Source: DATARN01 sp036264135
Lineage (GTDB): Bacteria; Actinomycetota; Acidimicrobiia; Acidimicrobiales; Palsa-688
NCBI GenBank assembly: GCA_036264135.1
Contig: DATARN010000020.1
Coordinates: 1 to 64,000, forward strand
Length of the DNA stretch: 64,000 nt
Direction of reading: 5' to 3'
The notes beneath the pieces are model-generated. The model was not told the origin of the DNA. It made no database searches and saw only the letters and a list, made by a program, of their open reading frames with translations. A program made the translations under genes and the position numbers. The first letter of the stretch is position 1. Each line of letters opens with the position of its first letter. This document shows positions 24,548-31,814 of the stretch, one piece after another.

Positions 24548-25446
24548 GCAGCGACACCCTTCTCCTGGACGTCGCCGTCCCGACGCAACCGCAACCGGCC
24601 GACCGGTCTCCCAGGACCCGCCTGGTGCGTTCGCCCATGCTGACGGTCGGCGTCGCCATTCTCGGCGCGGTCGTCCTGGTCGCCATCTTCTCGCCCCTGC
24701 TGAGCCCCTACGACCCGCGGGCGATCAGCGGGCCGCCGCTGCAGACGCCCTCGGCGCATCATCTGCTCGGCACCGACGTGCCTGGGCGGGACATCTTGTC
24801 CCAGCTGTTGTACGGCACCCGGGCATCACTCATCGCCGCCGTCCTCGGCGGCGCGTTAGCCATGTTCGGCGCCCTGCTCCTCGGGGTGTTGCCGGTGCTG
24901 TTCAGCCCCCTGGCGGACCGAGTGTGCAACCGCATCGCCGTCTTCCTCCTCGCCATGCCCGGCATCCCCCTCCTGATCCTGATCGGCTCCCTCGCAGGCA
25001 ACAACCAGTTGCTGCTCATCGTGCTGATCGGATTCGCCGGGGTGGCTTACAACGCCCGCCTGCTTCGCAGTCAGGCCCTGGCGCTGCGCGACCGCGGCTT
25101 CATCAGCTCGGCCCGGGGATTCGGCGGCGGCCCGCTCTACGTCATGCGGCGGCACATCGTGCCGGCCATGGGACCGCTCGTGGTCATCGGTTTCGTCAAC
25201 TGGGCGGCCAACGCGGTGTTGATCCAAGCCGCCCTCGCGTTCCTCGGCCTCGGTGACCCCAGTGGAGTGAGCTGGGGGCTGATGATGAACCGGGCCCTCG
25301 GCCAGCAGGCGATCTACCTCAGCCCGATGTGGACATGGTGGGTGCTGCCCCCCGGGCTGGCGATCACCGTGACGCTGCTCGGCTTCACCTTCGTCGGCGT
25401 GGCCCTGGAGCCGGCCTTCAACCCCCGCTGGCACCGGTCCTCGTGA
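24544..25446 (+). CDS. Oligopeptide/dipeptide ABC transporter permease (DppC/OppC type)
   Basis: A 300-residue partner permease. It has a Pro-rich cytoplasmic N-terminus, a first helix (MLTVGVAILGAVVLVAIFSPLLSPYDP) and the HLLGTDVPGRDILSQLLYGTRASL segment that is diagnostic of the DppC/OppC group. Its EAA loop includes SARGFGGGPLYVMRRHIVPA. Start and stop both overlap their neighbours (ATGA, GTGA or close spacing), so it is co-translated with the first permease. The matching ATPases are encoded as one fused protein on the opposite strand at 27927-29669. Confidence 0.92.
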   Translation: MSSDTLLLDVAVPTQPQPADRSPRTRLVRSPMLTVGVAILGAVVLVAIFSPLLSPYDPRAISGPPLQTPSAHHLLGTDVPGRDILSQLLYGTRASLIAAVLGGALAMFGALLLGVLPVLFSPLADRVCNRIAVFLLAMPGIPLLILIGSLAGNNQLLLIVLIGFAGVAYNARLLRSQALALRDRGFISSARGFGGGPLYVMRRHIVPAMGPLVVIGFVNWAANAVLIQAALAFLGLGDPSGVSWGLMMNRALGQQAIYLSPMWTWWVLPPGLAITVTLLGFTFVGVALEPAFNPRWHRSS

Positions 25447-25475
25447 CGAGGCCGCCGCGGCGAGGTGGTCCGGTC

Positions 25476-27116
25476 ATGGACCGCCGGCGCTTCCTGCTGG
25501 CATCTCTCGGCGGCGTGGCCGCCGTGGCCGCGTCTTCGTGTGGATCCGGATCGGGGTCCGCAAGCAGCGGGCGCGCCGTGCACCTCCCGCAGGGCGCCAC
25601 CGGCTTCCCGTCGCCGTTCGCGGCCAACGCCGACATCGGCTACGGCCAGGCGAGCCTGGTCTACGACACCCTGCTGTGGAAAGACAGCAGTGGCCAGCTC
25701 CTGCCGTGGCTGGCCCAGAGCTACACAGAGTCTCCCGACCACCTCACCTACACCTTCCAGCTGCGCCCCAATGTCCGCTGGAGCGACAACCAACCGCTCA
25801 CCGCCGACGACGTGGTTTTCACCTTCGACTATTACGCCCGCCAGCAAACGCTCTCGCCGCCGGTCATCATCCAGCCGCCGGACGGTATCGCCAAGGTTTC
25901 CTCCTCCGGTCCCCTGACGGTGGAGATCACCCTCGCCGCCCCCAGGGTCACCTTCCTCGAGCAGGTCGCCGGCGCCCTACCGATCGTTCCCCGCCACGTG
26001 TGGGCGTCCATCAAGGACCCCGGGTCGGCCCAGGACCTCAAGGTCCTGGTCGGCTCGGGCGCCTATCGGGTCGTTTCCTATAACGGCGATGGCGGCCCGC
26101 TGCTCTTCGTCGCCCGCAACGACTTCTTTCTCGGGCGGCCGTTCGTGCAGCGCATCGAGGAGCGGGCGATCGACGACCCCTTCAGCGCACTGCTCCGGGG
26201 AGCCGCCGATTATGGCAGTGGCCTGGGGTTGCGGGCCGACACGCTGGCCCAGTTCACCGCCAACCCGGGGTTCGGGATGGTTACCAACGTCGGCGCCTCC
26301 ACCAACGCCGTGTACTGGAACCTCGGCAAACTCGGGCCACTGTCGGACGTGCGCTTCCGTCAGGCCATGCTGATGGCGATCGACCGCCAGGAGCTGGTCA
26401 CCCGCATCGCCGCCGGCCGGGGCAAACCCGGCAATACCGGCTTCCTCGGGCCGGACAACCCATTTGTGGCGCCGGTACCGCAATACGACTTCGACGTCGC
26501 CGGCGCCAACGCCCTCCTCGACGCCGCCGGCTACCGGGTGCCCGCGGGCGGGGGCACCCGGCGCGATCCGAACGGCGCGGCACTCAGCTTCACGCTGCTC
26601 ATGGACAGCGCCCAGGCGCCGCTCTCAGAAATCCTCGTCGCCGACCTTCGTCGCGTCAACGTCGAGCTCCGGCCCAACCCCGTGGTCATCGGACCGCAGC
26701 TTTTCGGCAACAAATTGACGGGCTCGTACGACATCGCGGTCCTGCAGTTTCCCGGGCCGGGGCCCGGGGGACCCAACGCCGACCCCGACGTCCTGCGCCG
26801 GCTGTTCTCCTCGAACGTCCCTCCGTCACTCCAGGGCGCAACCGATTACGCCAACCCGGCGTTCGACAAGCTGGCAGACATGCAGCTGACCGCCTTCGAC
26901 CCCGCCCAGCGCAAAACCCTCGTCGCTCAGATGCAAACCATCCTGGCCCAGGACCTACCCGTCGTCCCGCTGTACTTCCCGGAATGGACGGGCCTGTTCA
27001 GAAAGTCGGTCCTCGACCAGTGGTATTTCACCCCCAACCAGTTCCCCGTCGCCGAGAACAACAAGCAATTGTTCATCACCGGCATGAAGACGGGTACGGC
27101 CATCCGGCCCGGATGA
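25476..27116 (+). CDS. Peptide ABC transporter substrate-binding lipoprotein (SBP_bac_5)
   Basis: A 546-residue extracytoplasmic solute-binding protein of the DppA/OppA cluster. The N-terminus MDRRRFLLASLGG is a Tat-like twin-arginine signal, and Cys about residue 23 could be lipidated, although the lipobox (ASSC) is weak. The mature protein shows family landmarks: SLVYDTLLWKDSSGQLLPWLAQSY, RPNVRWSDNQPLTADDVVFTFDYY, GSGAYRVVSY and DVRFRQAMLMAIDRQELV. ATG 25476 is preferred because GAGGTGG lies about 7 bp upstream; GTG 25443, overlapping the previous stop, is the alternative. It should capture peptides for the two permeases just upstream. Confidence 0.92.
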   Translation: MDRRRFLLASLGGVAAVAASSCGSGSGSASSGRAVHLPQGATGFPSPFAANADIGYGQASLVYDTLLWKDSSGQLLPWLAQSYTESPDHLTYTFQLRPNVRWSDNQPLTADDVVFTFDYYARQQTLSPPVIIQPPDGIAKVSSSGPLTVEITLAAPRVTFLEQVAGALPIVPRHVWASIKDPGSAQDLKVLVGSGAYRVVSYNGDGGPLLFVARNDFFLGRPFVQRIEERAIDDPFSALLRGAADYGSGLGLRADTLAQFTANPGFGMVTNVGASTNAVYWNLGKLGPLSDVRFRQAMLMAIDRQELVTRIAAGRGKPGNTGFLGPDNPFVAPVPQYDFDVAGANALLDAAGYRVPAGGGTRRDPNGAALSFTLLMDSAQAPLSEILVADLRRVNVELRPNPVVIGPQLFGNKLTGSYDIAVLQFPGPGPGGPNADPDVLRRLFSSNVPPSLQGATDYANPAFDKLADMQLTAFDPAQRKTLVAQMQTILAQDLPVVPLYFPEWTGLFRKSVLDQWYFTPNQFPVAENNKQLFITGMKTGTAIRPG

Positions 27117-27133
27117 ATAGGAGAATGTACGCG

Positions 27134-27910
27134 ATGTCCTCGGTAAAGCGTGGTTCGATCCTGGTGCTCCTCCTCTCGATCGTCGTGTCGGCGTGCGGGG
27201 GTGGAAGCAGCAAGACCGGCTCGGGAACCACACTGCCCCCGCCGACCGTCGCATCGACGACGACGTCGACGACGGTTGCCGCCCCCCCGACCACCAATGC
27301 CGCCCTGGTTGCCAAGGCCACGGCGGCGCTTTTCCAGCCCACCGATTTCCCCGCCGCCTTCAAGCCCCAGCCTGACCAGGGGGGAACCTGCCCGGCCGAC
27401 CCGAACATCAACTGCAGTTCATTGAGCCTGGAAACGATCTGGCACGACATCCTGACGTGCCTCGCCGTGGCGGACACGCCACAGGCGGTCGCCACCTCCG
27501 CCACCTATCTGGAAGGGCTGGCCACCCAGGCCCGGGCCACGGTCGAGTACAGCACCGCCGACTCGGCCAGCGCGGTCGAAGCGGCCGTCACCGGACCGAT
27601 GTTCCAGCCGTGCGTCATCAAGGCCTTCACCGCCGACGCCAAGCGCAGCGCGCCCCAAGGTGCCACACCAGGAGCGGTGACGGTGGCGCCGCTGGCCGCG
27701 CCCCAAGTGGGTCAGAAGGTGTCGGCGACCAGGCTCAACGTGACCATGAACCTGTCGGCGCTGCCCATCAAGCTCTACCAGGACTTCGTGGTGGTCTTCA
27801 ACGGCGGCACGATCGTGCGCATGTTCTTCCTCAATCCCGGGAGTGGCTTTCCCTCCACCCTGGAGCAGTCCTTGCTGCAGAAGGTGGTGACCGCCGCCGG
27901 GGCGTCGTAG
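27134..27910 (+). CDS. Putative lipoprotein of unknown function
   Basis: A 258-residue lipoprotein with a lipobox (IVVSAC), a Gly/Ser/Thr-rich linker and a globular domain with four cysteines in the first half. PTDFPAAF and a C-terminal VVFNGGTIVRMFFLNPGSGFP strand recall the small secreted sensor-like lipoproteins common in Actinomycetota, but I do not recognise a named family. ATG 27134 has AGGAG 10 bp upstream; ATGs at 27113 and 27125 are in frame. It follows the solute-binding protein by about 17 bp and is the last gene of the operon, so an accessory role to the peptide transporter or surface proteins is possible. Confidence 0.75.
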   Translation: MSSVKRGSILVLLLSIVVSACGGGSSKTGSGTTLPPPTVASTTTSTTVAAPPTTNAALVAKATAALFQPTDFPAAFKPQPDQGGTCPADPNINCSSLSLETIWHDILTCLAVADTPQAVATSATYLEGLATQARATVEYSTADSASAVEAAVTGPMFQPCVIKAFTADAKRSAPQGATPGAVTVAPLAAPQVGQKVSATRLNVTMNLSALPIKLYQDFVVVFNGGTIVRMFFLNPGSGFPSTLEQSLLQKVVTAAGAS

Positions 27911-27926
27911 TCGAGGCGGCCGGCCC

Positions 27927-29669
27927 TCAGACGCTGACGTCGGCCTCGGCGGGGTGAAAGGCGGGCGAGGCGGCCACCAGCAGCCGGCCGGTGTCGCTGG
28001 CGGGAGCGGTGGAAACCGTGCTCGACGTGCCCTCCTCGACGACCATCCCGTCATTGAGGACGACGATGCGGTCCGTCATCTTGCGCACCGACGCGATGTC
28101 GTGCGAGATCAGCACCAGCCCGAGCCCCATTTCCACTTGGCGCTCCCGCAGGACGACCAGCAGACGAGCCTGCTCGGAGGCGTCCAGCATGGCGGTGGGC
28201 TCGTCGGCCACCAGGACCTTGGGCTCGGCCACGAGCGCCCGAGCCAGGGCGATGCGCTGCAACTGGCCTCCGGACAGCTCGTGGGTCCGGGATTGAAGAA
28301 ACGAACCGTGGTGGGGCAGCCCCACGCTCTCCAGGGCGGCGGCGACGACCGACCGATCGGAGGCACCATTGCCGTCGGCGACCTCGAGCGGCTCCCGCAC
28401 CAACTCCTCCACGGTGAGGCGGGGGGAAAGCGCGTCGGCGGGGTCCTGCATGATCAGCTGGATCCGCCGGCGGCGCAACCGGTCGTTGCCCCGCCACGAC
28501 GTGGGCAGCGGCTCCCCTTCCAGGATCACCTGGCCCGAGTCGAGCGGCAGGTGCCCCGACACGATCCGCGCCAGCGTCGACTTGCCGCTGCCGGAGAAGC
28601 CCACGATGCCAACCGATTCCCCCTCGCGGAGCGTGAAGGAGACGCCACGCAGGGCGGCAACCGCCGCCTGGCCCCGACCGAAGGTTTTGGTCACCTGCTG
28701 GGCCGAGAGGAGGGTCTTTAGTCCGCCGAAGTGGCAGAGGACCTGGCGGCCGCGCGACGGCGCCAGCTCGGGGCGGCGCTCCGAGCAGATGGGCTCGGCC
28801 TGCGTGCAGCGGGGGTTGTAGGGGCATCCCGACGGCACCGCCCGAGGGTCCGGAGGCAGCCCACGTATGGGCCGCAGGTCCTTGGTGGTGGTCATCACCG
28901 GGTAGGCGTTGATCAACGCCCAGCTGTAGGGATGGGCCGGGTCGGCGATGACCCGTCCCGTCGCGCCGTCCTCCATCACCTCCCCGGCGTAGAGCACCAT
29001 GGTGCGATCGGCCATGTTGGCCGCCTCGGGGAGGTCGTGGGAGATCACCACCATGGCCGAGCCGCGTTCCTTGGCCAGCCGGGTGATCCGGCTCACCAGC
29101 TCCTGGCGGGTTGAGGGATCGAGACCGGCGGTTGGTTCGTCCAGGACGATGAGGGCCGGGTCAAGCGTGAGGACCATGGCGAGGGTGGCCCGCCGGCGCT
29201 GGCCACCGGAAAGCTGGTGGGGGTAGCGGTCCAGCAGCGCCGGGTCGAGCAATACCTCGCGGGCCAACTCGGCCCCCCGGGCGGCCGCCTCGCGGCGGCC
29301 CATACCCAGGCGCTCGCGCAACGGCTCGCACACCTGGTCGCCCACGGTGACCACCGGGTTGAACGGCGACCCCTGGAGGGCCAGGGCGACGGTCGACCAG
29401 CGGATCGACCGCAGCGCCTCCTCCGAGGCGCCGAGCATCTCGACGCCGGCGACACGCACGCTGCCTCGCCCTTCGGGCGGCTGGATGAGCCCGGCCAGGC
29501 ACTTGGCCAGCGTGGATTTGCCCGATCCGCTCTCGCCCACGATGGCCAGCGACTCGCCCGGGTCGAGTGAGAAGCTGACGCCGCGAAGGGCGTCGACGTC
29601 CGCCCCGAAGCGCACGGCCAGATCCGTGACCTCCACCAACGTCCCCGTCGCGGGCGGCGGGTCGGTCAC
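27927..29669 (-). CDS. Fused oligopeptide ABC transporter ATPase (DppD–DppF)
   Basis: A 580-residue protein with two complete nucleotide-binding domains. The first has Walker A GESGSGKST and signature LSGGQRRRA, then ends with the oligo/dipeptide C-terminal region, whose Cys-rich CPYNPRCTQAEPICS segment is typical of DppD/OppD. The second has Walker A GFSGSGKST, LSGGQLQRIALARAL and VLVADEPTAMLD. Each domain has a switch His in VISHD/LISHD. The GTG at 29669 fits the first strand. It is convergent with the permease/binding-protein operon, ending 16 bp from the lipoprotein gene, and probably powers those permeases although it is transcribed separately. Confidence 0.94.
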   Translation of the reverse strand: MTDPPPATGTLVEVTDLAVRFGADVDALRGVSFSLDPGESLAIVGESGSGKSTLAKCLAGLIQPPEGRGSVRVAGVEMLGASEEALRSIRWSTVALALQGSPFNPVVTVGDQVCEPLRERLGMGRREAAARGAELAREVLLDPALLDRYPHQLSGGQRRRATLAMVLTLDPALIVLDEPTAGLDPSTRQELVSRITRLAKERGSAMVVISHDLPEAANMADRTMVLYAGEVMEDGATGRVIADPAHPYSWALINAYPVMTTTKDLRPIRGLPPDPRAVPSGCPYNPRCTQAEPICSERRPELAPSRGRQVLCHFGGLKTLLSAQQVTKTFGRGQAAVAALRGVSFTLREGESVGIVGFSGSGKSTLARIVSGHLPLDSGQVILEGEPLPTSWRGNDRLRRRRIQLIMQDPADALSPRLTVEELVREPLEVADGNGASDRSVVAAALESVGLPHHGSFLQSRTHELSGGQLQRIALARALVAEPKVLVADEPTAMLDASEQARLLVVLRERQVEMGLGLVLISHDIASVRKMTDRIVVLNDGMVVEEGTSSTVSTAPASDTGRLLVAASPAFHPAEADVSV

Positions 29670-29750
29670 CGTGTTGTCGTGGGCATCAAAACCATCCTGA
29701 CGGCGCGGCGGGGGGTGAGAGGGCCGCTCGTCACGTTCCCCTTGCCCAGA

Positions 29751-30923
29751 CTAACCGCCGGCCGCCTCCCGAGCCTCGGCCTCGAGGAGGGGTACCACGT
29801 CGGGCGGCGCCGGCATCTGCCTGATTTCCTCCGCGATACCACGCGCCGTGCGGCCAAAGCTCGGCGTGGCGAGCAGGCGGTGCACGGCCTGGCGGATCGT
29901 GGCGGCGTCGAGGTGGTCGAGATCGACTGAGAGCCCGGCGCCCAGCGCCACGCACCGTTCGGCGTTCCAAAACTGGTTGGCGCCTTGGGGTAGGAGGAGC
30001 AGCGGCAGACCGTGGCCGAGCGCCGCCAGCGTGGTCCCCGAGCCGCCGTGGCAGACCACGGCATGGCAGCGAGCAAAGAGGAGCGACTGCGGTATCCACC
30101 GCTCGACGTGGACGTTGGCGGGCAGGGAACCGAGTTCTGCCGGGTCCCGGTCGAGCCCAACGGTGATGACGACGTTCACGTCGCTGTCCGCCAACGCGGT
30201 GGCGAACGCCTCGAAGACCCCGGGCGTGTCGTTGAAGATCGTGCCCATGGTCACGTAGACCGTCGGGCGGGGCGGCAAGGCCCCGACCCACGACGGCAGC
30301 TCGGCCGCCCCGGACAGGTCGTAGGGCACGGGGCGCAGGGGCCGGAGGACGGGTATGCCGGAAGCGTTGTCCGCCTGGAACGACGGTGGGCAGATATCGA
30401 GGTACAGGTAGTCGAACACACTCCCGAACGGACCGGGGGCCACGTTCCACTCGTGCCACAGCGGCGACACCAGCTCGCCGGCGAGGGCCCAGAAGGAATC
30501 GGGCTGCAAGGCGCCGAAGCTGTGGGCGACCGACCGGAGGCCCGCCCGGCGAGCGGCCAGCGGCGCCGCGAAGTCGATGGCGTCGTGGACGACGAGCTGC
30601 GGCCGCCACTCGTCGATGATGCTCGCCAGGTCGGCCACCTTTCCCGCCGCCGCGACACGGGCGAACATGTGGGCGCCGAAGGCCCACACGTCGTTGTCGT
30701 CGATCGAGGCCATCTCCGGCAGGCGCCGGGTTCGCGCCTCCACGTCGGGCGGGCTGAGGCCGGCGCCAAACGCCGCGACGCCGGCAGGCTCGATCACCCG
30801 CCGGCAGAACCGTTCGGCGGTGGCGAACGCCACCTCGTGCCCGGCCTCCGAGGCGGCCTGGGCGAGGGGCATCATGGGGTTGAAATGCCCGAAGCCCGGA
30901 AGGCAGCTGAAAAGCATCCGCAC
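29751..30923 (-). CDS. GT1-family (MGT/UGT-like) glycosyltransferase
   Basis: A 390-residue GT-B glycosyltransferase related to the one at 425-1633; both share the start pattern LxxCLPGxGHFxPM, FGSVFDYLYLDICPP and MGTIFN. Unlike that copy, the donor motif is canonical: VVCHGGSGTTLAALGHGLPLLLLPQGANQFWNAERC, with the phosphate-binding His present. The GTG at 30923 (or ATG 30917) fits the conserved first strand. It lies 12 bp upstream-to-downstream with the alpha/beta hydrolase gene on the same strand. Likely donors are NDP-sugars, and acceptors lipids or secondary metabolites. Substrates are not readable. Confidence 0.9.
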   Translation of the reverse strand: MRMLFSCLPGFGHFNPMMPLAQAASEAGHEVAFATAERFCRRVIEPAGVAAFGAGLSPPDVEARTRRLPEMASIDDNDVWAFGAHMFARVAAAGKVADLASIIDEWRPQLVVHDAIDFAAPLAARRAGLRSVAHSFGALQPDSFWALAGELVSPLWHEWNVAPGPFGSVFDYLYLDICPPSFQADNASGIPVLRPLRPVPYDLSGAAELPSWVGALPPRPTVYVTMGTIFNDTPGVFEAFATALADSDVNVVITVGLDRDPAELGSLPANVHVERWIPQSLLFARCHAVVCHGGSGTTLAALGHGLPLLLLPQGANQFWNAERCVALGAGLSVDLDHLDAATIRQAVHRLLATPSFGRTARGIAEEIRQMPAPPDVVPLLEAEAREAAGG

Positions 30924-30935
30924 GGGCGGCCGATG

Positions 30936-31754
30936 CTACTGGGATGCCGTCTGGGCGGCGATGAATCCCGCGACGGTTTGGGCGAACAATTCCGGTGACC
31001 GGCACATGGCGCCATGGCCCTCGCCTCTTAGTGTCGTTACCGTCGCCCGGGCCAACCCGGCCGCCAGTTCGTCGGCCGCCGCCCGCAACTCGGGGCCGCT
31101 CTCCTCGCCGACCAGCAGGAGGGTGGGCACCGCCAAACTTGGGGGCGGGACGGCGTTCCGGTGGGCATGGTAGGTAGCGCCAAGCTCGGCCGGCAAAGAG
31201 GCGGCATTGTCCACCATGACCGGCCAGATCGGGCGGTCACGCAGCGAAGCGAACTCGGCGTCGGTCATACCGACCGCCGAGACGAAGAACATTCGCAGGA
31301 CGCCGACCCAATCCCGACGTTCGGCCAGATCGGCGAGACGGTCGAGCAACTCGTCGGAAATCGCCTCCGGCGCGGGTGGCTCGAACAGGGTGAGGCTCAT
31401 CAGCCCATCGATCTGGGGGGCGGCCAACAGGGCATAGCGCGCTCCCGACGAATGGCCCACCAGGTGCACCGGTCGGTTCCACGAGGCCGCCACCGCGGCG
31501 ATATCGCTCGCCTCGTCCGCCAGTGAATGGTCGCCCCGCTGTGGCCCGCTGCGCCGCCGTCCCCGCCGGTCCATGGCGACGACCAGGAACTGGTCGGCCA
31601 GGTACGGAACGAGCCTCGTCCATTGCCTGGAGTCCGACGCGGCACCGTGCACCAGGATCACCGGCGTCCCCCGACCGGTCGCGGTGCCGCCGAGCACCGT
31701 CCCATCGGGGCTGCGCACCTCGTAGCGCCCCGGGCCCGCATCGGCTTCCCCCAC
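30936..31754 (-). CDS. Alpha/beta-hydrolase
   Basis: A 272-residue alpha/beta-hydrolase of the lipase/haloperoxidase/esterase group. The oxyanion region is PVILVHGAASDSRQW, the nucleophile elbow is VGHSSGARYA (Ser about residue 100), a late Asp/Glu is expected near LLLVGEESGPELRAA, and the catalytic His lies in LRGEGHGAMC. The GTG at 31754 is preferred because a TATAAA hexamer sits 7 nt upstream, suggesting a leaderless mRNA; the open frame continues far upstream only as an antisense shadow of the aminopeptidase. It is divergent from the M1 aminopeptidase. Substrate is unknown. Confidence 0.88.
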   Translation of the reverse strand: MGEADAGPGRYEVRSPDGTVLGGTATGRGTPVILVHGAASDSRQWTRLVPYLADQFLVVAMDRRGRRRSGPQRGDHSLADEASDIAAVAASWNRPVHLVGHSSGARYALLAAPQIDGLMSLTLFEPPAPEAISDELLDRLADLAERRDWVGVLRMFFVSAVGMTDAEFASLRDRPIWPVMVDNAASLPAELGATYHAHRNAVPPPSLAVPTLLLVGEESGPELRAAADELAAGLARATVTTLRGEGHGAMCRSPELFAQTVAGFIAAQTASQ

Positions 31755-31761
31755 AGCGACG

Positions 31762-31767
31762 TTTATA
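31762..31767 (-). promoter_or_regulatory. -10 element for a probably leaderless hydrolase mRNA
   Basis: TATAAA on the minus strand ends 7 nt before the GTG at 31754, in a short AT-rich patch (TATATAAA). No ribosome site precedes that start. The -35 partner is weak. Confidence 0.45.
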
Positions 31768-31814
31768 TACCCCGGTAACGTGGCTGACGACGACGACTCG
31801 CCCGGAGGAAGAGC

